From contig OZ010587.1 in NCBI GenBank assembly GCA_963932145.1, positions 112,250,334 to 112,314,333 of the forward strand: DNA of 64,000 bases, read 5' to 3'. The stretch comes from Acanthosepion lycidas. Its lineage: Eukaryota; Mollusca; Cephalopoda; Sepiida; Sepiidae. The translations under genes were made by a program, and so were the position numbers. The stretch's first letter is position 1, and every line of letters starts with the position of its first letter. Shown one piece after another: positions 46,660 to 57,625 of the stretch. The notes under the pieces are model-generated. The model saw only the letters and a list, made by a program, of their open reading frames with translations, searched no databases and had not been told where the DNA came from.

Positions 46660-47540
46660 TAAGGGGGAAGTAATTTTTTTGTGATCTTGTAAATAAACAT
46701 TCCTGTAGGGAAGGAACGTTGTTAAAATAATAATGACGTCAACAGAAAAAAAACTGTCCTTTGGAATGGAATTTTTTTTTTTTTTCTTTTTCAGGCACTA
46801 AGGTCAGTGCTTGCGGAAACATCTTTCATTGATGCAGTCTGGTTCTATGACATAAAAGAAAGATAAAAAGGCACATTAGAAGTGATGAGCGAAATTAGAA
46901 CAAAGGAAGCAACAAAAATGTGTCTGGGGGGAGGGGAGAGAATGATATGAATGAAAGAATTCATGCCTGTGAACATTTTAGATTTGGCTCTGAGCTGGAG
47001 AAAGTAAAGAAAAGTGGATTTAAAATATTTTTCGACAGTTTTTGGTGATGGAACTTAGGAACAAAAAAAAAAATTACAAAGAAGTGGATCAGAAGAGATT
47101 GGAAAATGAAGTTTTTGTATGCAATTCATTTTTTTAATGTCATGTCCCCCTTCAGGGCATAGACAAACATGGTTTTCCACAGATTCTTTTTTCTTTATTA
47201 TCTGTGAATTACCATATGACCTATTAGGAACAATAGTAGAGTAGTTTCTTGTTGCCTTCTCCATAGTTTGGAATTCACAATTCTTCTTCTAGGCTGGTTG
47301 TTACAGAGCCCAGTCTAAGCTGCTATTTAAACTATAGCTAGTTGTGAGAATTTTGATGGATTCATGCCAGAGACCTAAGGTCAGAAATGACATCATAGGA
47401 TTTTCAGCCGATCATTTTTGTTTAAAAAAAAAACAAAAACAAAAAAAAACAAAAACAAACCCTAAAATCACACATTTTACAGAGATAATGCTCTTCATTA
47501 GGTGTGAGCTCTACTTGTGAGTACATGGGTTACCAGGAAT
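46660..47540. other. Intergenic stretch
   Basis: No gene was seen. A dispersed repeat (47130-47345) is shared with 52125-52335: both contain CTTTATTA-C-TGTGA-TT-CCATAT, a TTTGGAATTCA-A-TTCTTCTTCT-G stretch and AGAGCCCAGT followed by CTGCTATTTAAA. Confidence 0.6.
47130..47345 (+). repeat. Dispersed repeat shared with 52125-52335
   Basis: The two copies are in the same orientation and about 70% alike by eye. No tRNA-like boxes or terminal repeats were recognised. Confidence 0.65.
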
Positions 47541-47544
47541 CCCT

Positions 47545-47871
47545 TCAATGAGTGTATGGGAAGGTTTTCCAATCAATTCTACAACTGGAATTATTGATGT
47601 CCTCATGTGCCACATTTTTGAGATTCTTGTATTTTGATAGTTTTTTGAAGATCTTCAAAGATACATTGCAGTCCGCAGTGACTGCCAAGTCAATAAGAAG
47701 GCATGTTTTGTTTTTATGGTCTCTGATCACAATGTCTGGGCAATTGGCTTTGATTCTTCTGTCTGTTTGTATTGTAAAATGCCATAAAATTGTTACAGGT
47801 CGTATCTCTGTAACTTCTAATAATAATATCCTCATTATCTTTATCCCTATTATATAGCTTATTCCTCTCAT
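47545..47871 (-). pseudogene. LINE C-terminal remnant with restriction-like endonuclease motif
   Basis: A 108-codon frame reads TILWHFTIQTDRRIKANCPDIVIRD then KTCLLIDLAVTADCNVSLK and KLSKYKNLK. The PDIV...LLIDLAV pair is the PD-(D/E)xK-type core found at the C terminus of a group of invertebrate non-LTR retroelement proteins; I recognise the block but cannot name the clade. The protein is truncated on both sides. Confidence 0.55.
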
Positions 47872-48104
47872 CCTGTGAGGGTCTTTTTGCTGGGCGTCGG
47901 CCTTCCCAAGATTCGTATGGCGGAATGGTCCTACCTCACTGTCTCACTGCATGTTGCTAGGAGCAGATGTGACATGGTTGGGAAATCATGTCTCTCTTTG
48001 ATAATCAATTGGCCAAATGTATTTGCATGTAACAAACCTGACATGGATTCAAACTCAGCTCTTCAATTTCTCATTTTAAGTTGTTATCCATTTGCCAAAA
48101 TTTA

Positions 48105-48182
48105 CAGTGTCTTATATTTGGTCACCCATCTAGGTACTGAACAAGCTCAATGTTGCTTAATTTCAGTGATCGGAGGAGGTTG
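48105..48182 (-). pseudogene. 5S rRNA-derived fragment 1
   Basis: On the - strand this reads CGATCACTGAAATTAAGCAA, then CATTGAGC, TTCAGTACCTAGATGGGTGA and CC. This matches the middle of 5S rRNA (CGATCACYGAAGTTAAGCAA; AGTACTTGGATGGGTGACC) including the internal control region. The 5' and 3' ends of 5S are not recognisable. It is either a retroposed pseudogene or the head of a 5S-derived SINE. Confidence 0.72.
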
Positions 48183-49684
48183 TTTTTTTTCAGTGTGATA
48201 TGTCTGTAGTAACATGTAACTTATTCATCCCTACCTTTTGTTTTAGGTGTGAATAAATTTTGACAATTTTAAGGCATAATTTTAAATTTGACCTCAAAGC
48301 CGCTCACAGAATTTGGGAAGAGGAAAGAAATAAAATGCTATTTAACTTTACTGCCCAAAACAAGCTTAAATATTTTAAGGTGAGTGTCTTATGAAATGAA
48401 ATGAAATCTAGGTGTGGACAACCATCAGTTGTTAATTAGAATGTTTTTAGAAGAGCTAATATCATTGAACACTACCATAAGTAAAACATTACCTAATAGG
48501 CATTCATTTATTTTGAGGGGTTTTTTTGAACCCATACTGGAAAGCTTATTAAAACTATTCTTTTTATTAATTATGCTTTTTTTTTTTTTTTTGTTTGTTT
48601 GGACTATTTAAACGATTTTCTGTTTATTGCATAGAGAAAAAAATCTGACTCCAAAGACCCCCTCCCCTTGTATTAGGCACTTAAGAGGACATAAGTTTAA
48701 AAAATATACAGGTGATTTAAAAATAAAAATTCTTTTGATACACCCCAATATCTTTCGATACAATATAGCACAAGGAGGAGTAGGTTCATGCCTTTGTCAA
48801 AGGTATTTAATGCGAAGCGAATATAAGCAATTCCACCCGAAATTCGAAATCTCTTCCTCGGTTCAATTTTTCTGTGCTCATAACCATTGAGCTATATTCT
48901 TACAAAATGTAAAAGATTCAAAGAAAGAAAATAATAATAATAATTTTAAAAAGTAATAATAATAATAATAATAATAAATTAAAAAACAAACAATAAACAA
49001 AAAAACATCTTTTTGGGTTGAGATCAGATTTATTTCTGTAAATTTGAACGCTGGCTAAAAGTACTGTGAGGAAATTGTTGTTAATCTCTGTTTAGGGTGT
49101 CCTGAGTAAGTGACTCTGGGTGGGAAAGTGATCGGTGTAGACACTGAGAAAAGTGTGTCGGGGGCTGAAGCTGGATATTTATCAATAGTTGCTAAGTTTG
49201 GTGCAAGGCTATAATTGTTGAGCACTTACAAATTATTGAATTCACTCTTAGTAATCTGCTTAACTAAATGATATTCCATGGCGAGGTGTTCAATTGGTAT
49301 TGTCCTTTTGCTTAGCTTTGTCTTACACATGGCAACAATTATGGAATTGCAAGTGAAGGCCAATTTCGCTACAGTAGTAAGGGATTCGGAGATTAATCTG
49401 TCAAGCACTATTCCACAGCGAATAAGTATATGGGCGGACACACACACAAATATAATATTATTATTATTATTATTATTATTGCTTAACATTTGCTATGTTT
49501 ATGAAGGATGAGTGCTCAGTATAAAAAAGCATCCATAGATATAGACATTGTGGTCATAGGAATTAACACTGCTTGGTAACTGTCAGTTTCACACTTCAAG
49601 CTGATCTCCAGACAAATTTCTTTTGAAGATTGCATTGAAGCTTAAAACTGAGAGTCATGATGTCTTAATTCCTATCTCATTCTG

Positions 49685-49727
<43 letters not shown>

Positions 49728-49734
<7 letters not shown>

Positions 49735-49838
49735 GATAGATGTGAGCTTGTGACCCTGGGTTTCATGCTTTAGCGATCGTCAGGCAAACGATCGCTAAAG
49801 TGTGAAACCCAGGGTCACAAGCTCATATCTATCCAACC
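49728..49838. repeat. Palindrome of the CTCAATATCAGAGATAGAGC family
   Basis: GATAGATGTGAGCTTGTGAC, CCTGGGTTTCA and AGCGATCGTC on the left meet their reverse complements on the right (ACGATCGCT, TGAAACCCAGGGTCACAAGC, TCATATCTATC) around CAGGCA. It is followed by TTAGCTCTATCTCTGATATT and GAGTGCTTTCTAATAAGTAC, matching 38700-38760 in reverse. Confidence 0.9.
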
Positions 49839-50599
49839 ATATATGTTAGCTCTATCTCTGATATTGAGTGCTTTCTAATAAGTACTGCGCATATAATATA
49901 TATATATTTATATACACACACTTTTCACATATATATATATATTATTGGAAATTAAAGCTGGAAAACCCAAGTTTCAGTAAGAAGTTATTATCCTACTTTT
50001 TAAGCCTTCCCTTGATCCTGTTGAGACAGTTCATGCCTATCTGTTTAAATATTCCAATGAAGAAATTGGAAAACTTCTACATTTCATGCTTACAATTCAG
50101 TAGCAGAACTGTGTCACCAACCTTTAAGTCCTGGACACAATGACCCCATCAGAACCTATCAAGGGCCGACGACAGTGGATGGTGCGTCCTGCCCTTATGA
50201 AAGAGCACCTCATGTCAAAATGTCTGCTGTTTGGTGAATTATGACAATTGAAACAAACGCTGACCCCTGAAAATGCTTTTACATTTAAACCTACCCCTTC
50301 AGCAGAGATGAACTGAAAGTGTGTCTGCCCGAAATTGTTTCTGTTGCAAGTGGAGCTTGCTATTTAGTCTAGAGCAATGTCAAAATAGTTTGGTACCCAG
50401 TGAGGATTGACATTATCAATTTTGCCAAAAAAATAAGTTTATTAATCATTATGCATGAGAAGGCATCCTAGACAATAAAGAAGACTGGACCGTTTTTTCC
50501 CCTCTTCTGTCATAAGACAAATGTGGATAAAAATATTTGTAATTTGTTTACAAATATTTTTATTTTTTATATTATTGTTCATCTAATACAAAGCGCAAG

Positions 50600-50960
50600 A
50601 GCCACACAAGGTAGAGGGCTAATGTATGGGGTTGTAAGGGCAGCACAGGAGTATATAAGAAGTGCACATTAGTATATGTAGGATAGATAAAAATTGACTT
50701 TAGACTTGAAGAGGTTCAGATCGTAATGATCATTCTTTCGGGAGTTTGTTTCATAAAATAACTTCTGGGGAAAGGATCTGTTTGAATGGAACTTCCGTCT
50801 TACTGATGGAATATGTAGGGAATGAGAATAGTTTCATCCCCCCCGGCGTACATTGCATAACGGGTACTAGGTGTGAACAGGTGGAACGAAGGAATGTAGC
50901 TCGTCTGAACATTTGCCATGGAAATAGTGAAAGAGTAAGCGAGAGGCTGGAAACTTTTCG
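50600..50960 (+). repeat. Dispersed repeat, copy 2
   Basis: This is the partner of 30820-31130, in the same orientation, longer and diverged. It includes CAAGGTAGAGGGCTA, TTTAGACTTGAAGAGGTTCA and GTAATGATCATTC. Confidence 0.55.
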
Positions 50961-51639
50961 TTTATGAGGAAAGAGGTTGTAGGTTGTAAAATAACTCCTC
51001 ACCTACAAGGCTGGACAAACGCTTTTGAACTCAGCCAGACTTGAAAGTAACGAATAAACAAATCCAGCCCAGATATGGCAGCAATACTCTATATTGGGTC
51101 TCATCTGAATTTTCTATAGATAGAGCATGGCAGGAGGAGTCTGGTACTTTTTGGAGCAGTACAGGGAGCCGAGCATTTTCACAGGATCTTTAGCAATGGA
51201 TCGTATATACGAGTTCCACTTGAGGTCCGAGGTGAGCTTTAGTTCCAACAGACGTTCAAGGCAAGGAGTTTCAAGAAGTCTTCTGGCCTTGAAACATTAA
51301 AAAAAAAACAAACAACAAACTGCGAAGCACTTATTTGTCCCCTCATGAAGAATATGTGACCCAGGTTTAAGTAGCGGCAAAATGACCTAATCACGCGGTT
51401 TCTGCTGCACAACTATCAGGATAACACACGTACCTTCATTATTAGTGTAAAAGCAAAGTACTGTCTAAGAGTTGGAATCTCTACGAACTATAAGTACATC
51501 TGCATTCATTTTGTGTCCAGTATTGACCCAAAACAATTAGAAAACTGATTCCAGCCTCATAGGGCCGAAGATTTAAAAGCTGGAGTTCATAGTGGAATTT
51601 ACTGGATTGACGCTAATATGCATAGTTGATTGGTGTCCT

Positions 51640-51755
51640 CTTTGGGCATACATGCTAATGCACTTCTTTGCATATACAAGCCAATGCACTTTTGGGGCAT
51701 ACATACTAATGCACTTCTTTGAACATTCATGCTAATGCTCTTCTTGAACAGCAAT
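51640..51755. repeat. Short minisatellite, about four units
   Basis: Units of about 30-34 bp share GGCATACATGCTAATGCACT followed by TCTTTG. Four are visible with few substitutions. Confidence 0.85.
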
Positions 51756-52124
51756 GCACATCATAACTAATTAAAGCCAAACGTTCTTTTGTTTAAGCTA
51801 CGCAACAACAAAAGAAAGAACTATGCAAATCGATCTTTGATTATTAATTTGTCGGCATTAAATATCTCGCAGATTAATTATACATTTTTCCTCTAAATTC
51901 CTATTTGCCGATACATTTTATTAACCTGTTAAATTTGTTTTGAATATCAAATCACCAAAATATAGTCTAGATTGCCATTAAAGCGAATTTTCGTCGAAGT
52001 TGAACAAATTTCAATTAAGAAAATATTTGTTGGGAACTGAAAGAAAATATCTTGACTTAATTAAAGTTCACCTTACACAACAGGACACTTGATCGCGAAT
52101 GATCTGTGGATTGAAAAATGTCAC

Positions 52125-52335
52125 ATTTTTAATGCCATGCCTCTTCAAGACATAGGTGATCATGACTCACCACAACTTCCTTTTCTTTATTACATGTGAC
52201 TTGCCATGTATCCTTTAGAGTGGAAATGTTTCCCGTTGTCTTTTCCGAGGTTTGGAATTCAATGTTTTTCTTCTGCTTGTCACTCATAGATAGAGAGCCC
52301 AGTTTACCCTGCTATTTAAATTCCATATCCCTTCA
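52125..52335 (+). repeat. Dispersed repeat shared with 47130-47345
   Basis: See the partner copy for the shared segments. This copy lies 400 bp past the stop codon of the - strand tetraspan gene. Confidence 0.65.
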
Positions 52336-52750
52336 GAATTTGGGCAATCATCACGCTCTACAGAATCTGTCATTATTAGCAGTGCCTTTTCCAAGGGTAT
52401 TAGTGCGATATTCAACGCAACAGACCCAGAATTGGCGACGAGAGTTCAAATTCTATCTCCTACGCCAATATCAATTAATCTAGACGCATATTACTTAACA
52501 TTAAAATAATCAAATTGCCAGCCAAGATCAATAAATTCCAACCCTAATAAACATAAATAATAAAATGTTACAGGTGAATCTGTAAGTTTTATGCGTGTAA
52601 ATGTTTTCAGAAAGACACGATTATGAAAAACACTTTCACTAGAAGAGACGTATAGAGAAAAGCGCGCAAGAAAATAGAAAATAAAACGATTATTGCATTG
52701 ACTAAAAAAGAAACCAAAAAAAGAAGAAAAAAGAAAAAGAAAAAAGAGGT

Positions 52751-53077
52751 TCAGAATGCCACACACTTCCAATCCAGTTCTTTTTCAATATCATCTTCGG
52801 GTGAGATATTATAGGTCAAAGGGTAATTTTTGTGGAAAAGATGTTGATTGTTATAAATGGCCTGGAAATGAGAACTCACGGGACGAGAGATAGTCGAGAC
52901 GCTGCCCATATACTCGGAGAGTGTAGTTCGATCCCCAGAAATGTCATGATATTCGTCTCCTTTCAGATGGAAAGCGATAAGACCATAGAGGGTAGCTGGA
53001 ATGGCCGAAAGAGCCATGGCCGTCCAGCCCAGCATGTAGGACCAACCATAGGACCTCACAGACGCATGTTTGATGTA
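52751..53077 (-). CDS. Tetraspan gene terminal exon (helix 4 and tail)
   Basis: On the - strand the acceptor is CATTTTCAG. It encodes YIKHASVRSYGWSYMLGW, the fourth helix, then a tail with SGDRTTLSEYMGS, SRPVSSHFQ and a Glu/Asp-rich end before the stop. An internal Met gives the appearance of a free-standing 102-residue frame, but translation begins in the upstream exon. Confidence 0.8.
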   Translation of the reverse strand, partial: YIKHASVRSYGWSYMLGWTAMALSAIPATLYGLIAFHLKGDEYHDISGDRTTLSEYMGSVSTISRPVSSHFQAIYNNQHLFHKNYPLTYNISPEDDIEKELDWKCVAF

Positions 53078-56000
53078 CTGAAAATGAAGAAGAGAAACAT
53101 AAATATTACTGACTTTCTTGAATTATTTATATTATTCGGACTGTTATCCTCATTTACATTGCCATATTCACAACGTTTCGACCGTTGTACGCTCCGGCCT
53201 TCTTCAGGTGATTGGAATTTCGAACCGAACCCTTTATTTTGTCCACTGGAGGTAGTTTTTTTCTAGTTCCACGTGCCATGCCTCTTTAGGATGTCTCTGT
53301 TATTTCCCTGTAACTCAATTCTCCAAGTTTTGATTCACCACTGCTGTGGCCCAGTATTGAACTCACAACTCTTTGGGTCTAGTCACTGTGTCCTTGAGGA
53401 CATCTGTGTATGATTTTTTGGGACTCATAAACCTAATGTCTCAGCAACCATTTTTACCATTGAATTTTTTACCAGAGTTTATATTGCAATTTTTTTGTTA
53501 TTCAACAAAAATAAAGGGTTTGGTTCGAAATTCCATCACTTGAGGAAGGCTAGAGAGTACAACAGCCGAAAAGTTGTGAATATGGCAATGAAGATGAGGA
53601 TAACAATCCGAATAATGTAAATAATATAAGTAGTCATCTCATCTCAGAGATATAGATAGACTTTCCTCATAAATCTGAATTAACGATTCAAAGCGCTGTT
53701 ATGTTAGGCGGGATTAGATGATGTGTATCTGCCATAGAGAATTTTCCTTTTGCTTTGGGTGTACGAATAATGAATAAAGACCTCACCTCATACATACATA
53801 CAGACACACATACATACATACATACGCTCAACCAAGTCATGTGAGAGAAATTTTGCAAGGCGGTATGACCCCTTGGGTCCCCGAGGCAGGTAAAGATTTT
53901 TCTCAAAACTGAGGATTTTATGTCCAGTAAATCTAGATGTAAACCCTCATAAATGCTTTATTTACAATGATCCAATATAACATATAATCTAACAAACATA
54001 TTCGATTACTACAACTGTAGTCGTCTAGTTGTTTCAGACGTCAGAGTTACCATTATCTTATTGGCTTAGTAATAAGAATGGACAATTGGAGATGTTTGTT
54101 TACGGCTGCGTGAATAACATGACCACACAATTGATATTAAACGTAAAATACCACAAAGCATGAAATACAAGAAGGAACAAAATGGTTTTAAAAACATTGC
54201 ATTGTATTTATTTGTGTGTTGATGTACATGCGTAGAAATTAAAGATCTGATGGAGTTATGTCTCTTAGACTGGGAATATTTTTATCTGAACTCACAAAAG
54301 TTGAATTAATTATAAAGCTGAGAAATGCTGAATAAACTGTAGTTTTAGAAGAATATTTCAAAGAGAAAAGTTCTTGTTGCATGTTTGGAAATGTTCTGTA
54401 TGTTTGTAATATAGGTTGGAAAAGTCCGTACGTACGTGCATGCGTGGAAATGCTTTTAACGTCTGACCACCCATGGTCGAGACGAGAATTCTGAAGATCA
54501 CATCTTCTTAAGCGAATGAAGAAAGGAGAGAGAAAAGAGAATGAGCGAACTCATGTCTGCTTTTTATAGATAATGTAATCACGTGACAGGTTCGAGATCC
54601 CTGCGCGGGAAGAATTATTCTTCACGTGCAGACGATCTGATTGGTTGGCATTGACCAATTAGAAGCTGATATTTCGTGAAAATATTTACTAAGCCGAGAA
54701 GGCTCTCTGAACCACTTTTTTGTACAAAAATGTACAAAATTATACATTGATAAGGAAGTGGTAGCGGGAGACTACACAACAACATAAATCAGTCTTTACG
54801 GATAAATTCATCAATCACCTTTTAGGCTTTTTTGTCAGAGGGAAATGATTTTTAATCGTACATAATACTTTCTGCCAAAAGAAAATACTTTTCTAAAAAA
54901 ACAACAAATTTAACTAGAAAATATGCTTTTTTTTATTTGCAATATTTCTAATAACACTTCAATTTGTCTGTCAATGCCAGATTCAATACTCATTCGTGCT
55001 AGAGATCAATAAGTCCAGTTTGAGACATAGTAGACCTAAAATAATTTTTGATAAGTTTGGGTTTTTACTGAAAGATAATCTATTTCCCTCAGGGTCTACA
55101 TACCAAATCAGGGTTCATTATACCACGAACTCACATCACTCACTGGCCGTCAAGTGACCCTCGTGAATTCATCTTACCTAAAGGGAGATAATCAACATCT
55201 TGATCCCTACAATTTATTTTAGCTATAAGCTTTTAGCAATAGCTGTACCATTAGAAAGGCTGAAGCAACTCCAAGAAACAGACTCGTTGATCATAAAAAT
55301 TTATTTCGAAATTTTTAGACGAAGCATCTTCAATATTGTTATTATTAATATTTTCTAGCTTCTCTGTGAAGGATGCGGGCTCGAGTCTAGTTGGAAGCTA
55401 TTTTTGTTTTTGATTTCGTACTGTTTCGACTATTAGTCGAAGAGTATGTTGATCCAGAGTATTGAAACAAAAAGCATTAATGTGTAAAGGATGTAATAAA
55501 AGAAAAAAGAGTGAATTGACTCGGACTGTTGGGCTAAAAAGCATCGGTAAAAAGATGGAATAAAACTAGTAATAAAACAATAGTAATAATAAAGAGTGTA
55601 TGGACCTAGAGTTTTAGACTAAAAACTATTAGGTTGGTACAAAAATAATGTCGGGTTTTGACGTATTTTTAACGCCAAAAACCGACATTATTTTTGCACT
55701 AACCTCATAATAAGATGGAATAAAATTAGTAATATTAGGTTGGTGCAAAAATAATGACGTAATAATGTCGTTTTTTGACGTTAAAAATACGTCAAAAAAC
55801 GACATTATTACGTCATTATTTTTGCACCAACCTAATATAATAATGATAAGATTTTTTTTTCACAAAACCTGGTCTTCAAAATAAAGGTGCATCTTATATT
55901 CTGAAGTATTTAGTACTTACCAGAGGCCAGTATTTTCGAAAGAGTCGTTCATCGGGATCTTTAATTGTATTTGTCTCAATGAATTCAACTGCATGGAACA

Positions 56001-56720
56001 CGGCCATTCCAAGAGAAATCAGGAAACCTAGAACACAAAAGAAAAAGAAAAGAAAATGCAATAAATAAAAGCATGATGCTTAAGTGGAAGAAGATATTAC
56101 AAGAGTTTTACAGCAGAATATATCAGTTTGACTCGCAGAAGATTGGAATGAATTCGATCTTTTGTAGGAGCCCAAGAATTATAGCCTTGGGTCAAACTTA
56201 GTAACTATCGATAAATATCTATCTTATCCCTTTTTCCTTTCGGCGTCCTCACCCCAACTCTGTCTACGTTAAAGGGTTCAGCTTCTTTTATGGATTTAGG
56301 GTGGCTCCAGAGACCCGGTTTTGTTTTTGGGCGCGAAATCTTCTTATTGGGTGAAATATTTTATTCATTTATTTAAATATTTATAATCGGAACATATGCA
56401 CGATGATACGGCGTAGAAATATAATTTTCTTCACTTGTATTCCATCCATTTCCACTTTCACGTCCTGCTTACTACAAAGTCGATATCAATTATGGGGTTT
56501 AGACATATTAAAAAAAATATCTTTGAGGACTTTAAACCACAGATATGCAAAATTACGAAAAATCATGAAAACGTAAACTTACCCGTAATGATCATAAAGA
56601 AACTGGCCGTGATGGCTAATCGATAACTGTTGCAATTCCACATTAAGATGCCCAGGACGAAACCAACAAAGCAGGAAATCAAAGCCATGGCCATTGCAGC
56701 AAGGTGCGTTCGTTTGAGTT
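52751..56720 (-). CDS. Tetraspan membrane protein, claudin/PMP22 superfamily, stargazin/GSG1L-like (3' three exons)
   Basis: The exons are 56720-56583, 56027-55921 and 53077-52751. Acceptors read AG and donors GTAAGT, and the frame is open throughout, giving 189 residues to the stop. Three hydrophobic helices are visible: AAMAMALISCFVGFVLGI, then LAITASFFMIITGFLISLGM, then YMLGWTAMALSAIPATLYGL after SYGWS. A cytoplasmic tail of about 70 residues with Ser/Tyr follows. Helices 2, 3 and 4 and the YGWS-LGW signature before helix 4 are typical of the stargazin/GSG1L branch, but other claudin-like families are possible. Helix 1 and the first extracellular loop must come from an upstream exon that I did not find. 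It converges with ORC2. Confidence 0.72.
53120..53640. repeat. Inverted dispersed repeat with SINE-like centre
   Basis: The left arm 53120-53250 and right arm 53508-53640 are reverse complements with modest divergence (TATTCGGACTGTTATCCTCA; TTCGAACCGAACCC; their complements on the right). The centre has a B-box-like GAGTTCAATACTGGG on the - strand near 53360, so a tRNA-derived SINE in reverse may sit between the arms. It lies in the tetraspan intron. The left arm also occurs at 7750-7900. Confidence 0.78.
54330..54740 (+). mobile_element. TIR element family with TATA/CACGTG, copy 1
   Basis: It aligns with 57700-58215: TGTTTGTAATATAGGTTGGA, CGTACGTACGTGCATG, GGTCGAGACG, a GAAAGGAGAG purine stretch, TTTTTATAGATAATG, AATCACGTGAC and a GAACCACTTTTT end. 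The terminal inverted repeats are not recognisable on the left. It lies in the tetraspan intron. Confidence 0.7.
55629..55707. mobile_element. MADE1-like mariner MITE, copy 2
   Basis: A 79-bp palindrome starts TTAGGTTGGTACAAAAATAA and ends GCACTAACCTCA. TA flanks both ends. It is slightly more diverged than copies 1 and 3. It lies 27 bp from copy 3. Confidence 0.9.
55735..55835. mobile_element. MADE1-like mariner MITE, copy 3
   Basis: A 101-bp nearly perfect palindrome flanked by TA. Its arms continue with GACGTAATAATGTCGTTTTT exactly as in copy 1 at 27576, but it has a longer centre. It lies about 85 bp from the tetraspan exon at 55921-56027. Confidence 0.93.
55921..56027 (-). CDS. Tetraspan gene exon (helix 3 end and second loop)
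   Basis: On the - strand the acceptor is TGTTCTAG and the donor is GTAAGT. It encodes FLISLGMAVFHAVEFIETN and DPDERLFRKYWPL, a polar second extracellular loop, ending in phase 0. Confidence 0.8.
56583..56720 (-). CDS. Tetraspan gene exon (helix 2 and start of helix 3)
   Basis: On the - strand the acceptor is AAATATAG and the donor is GGTAAGT. It encodes LKRTHLAAMAMALISCF and SYRLAITASFFMIIT. It enters with two bases of a split codon and ends with one, completing GGT with the next exon. Confidence 0.78.
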
Positions 56721-57625
56721 CTATATTTGAGAAATGACAAGAATATTAACGCAAATAACTAAAAGAACAATTCACATATTTTATTATTATTTCATATAAA
56801 ATTTGACATAGGCCATGTTTGCCTGATATCTGGTCGGTAGCTACTGTAAACTCCACATTAGTATACCCATCGTCCTAGTTGGACTATAAACCATAATAAA
56901 ATGTAACATTTAGTAAGATGTCGGTGCACAAACAATTTAATGATTGGTTTAACAGAGGAAATATTTAGTATGTAGACATCATCGGGTATTAACTCCACCC
57001 GTGTAGTATTATCACCACCTGGTTTGCCAATACGTTATTAGGTGGCGCTGTTAAACGGATATAAAAAAAAAAGGACACTTCCTGTTTTTCCCGCTTCACC
57101 CCACCTTTTCTTTCTTCAGTGTGGTAGAAGTGATATCAGCACGGGACTTATTGCCGGCTTCGGGATATCTTTCTTTCCACGGGTGACTGAACTCTTTCAC
57201 ACACACGCACACACGCAATTCCTGATAGCTAGATTTTAATGGCGTCTTTCTTTTCGGCTATTTTTGCATGCATACAAATATATTTTATTTCCCGTTAATC
57301 ATTCCTATATTAGCCATGAAACACACAGGAACAATTCTCTGCCTTGTTGAAAGCTATTCCATTTATTTTCACTTCTTCAAGTAATGACAAACACTTCGTT
57401 TACATGTGTAAATTTTGTTTGACATCGTCTTTAGTTCAATTAGACTCACGATGCTCAACACAATGTATAGTGTAGAGATTGGCGCACTGCTAAGGGAATT
57501 GATAAATATTGTATTTGAATCATATTCTTTATCAGTATTTACTAATTTTAGCTTTGTCTGACACAAAGTTCCAAAATATAAATCACTCGGTGAGAATCGA
57601 ACTTATCACACCATAGGAACGTTAT

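Larger units (their letters stand above)
48600..52750. other. Intergenic region between the two genes
   Basis: No gene was recognised. It has (AAT)n runs near 48934-48975 and 49456-49480, a (TA)n tract at 49688-49729, a palindrome at 49728-49838, a copy of the dispersed repeat also at 30820 (50600-50960), and a minisatellite at 51640-51755. The overlapping opposed frames at 50746-51002 show no domain. Confidence 0.65.

Noticed and set aside
47552-47857. 101-codon + frame with hydrophobic residues
   Set aside because: It is the shadow of the - strand retroelement frame with the PDIV...LLID motif.
52832-53266. 144-codon + frame
   Set aside because: It lies antisense to the terminal exon of the tetraspan gene and extends into a dispersed repeat; the - strand reading is supported by splice phase and helices.
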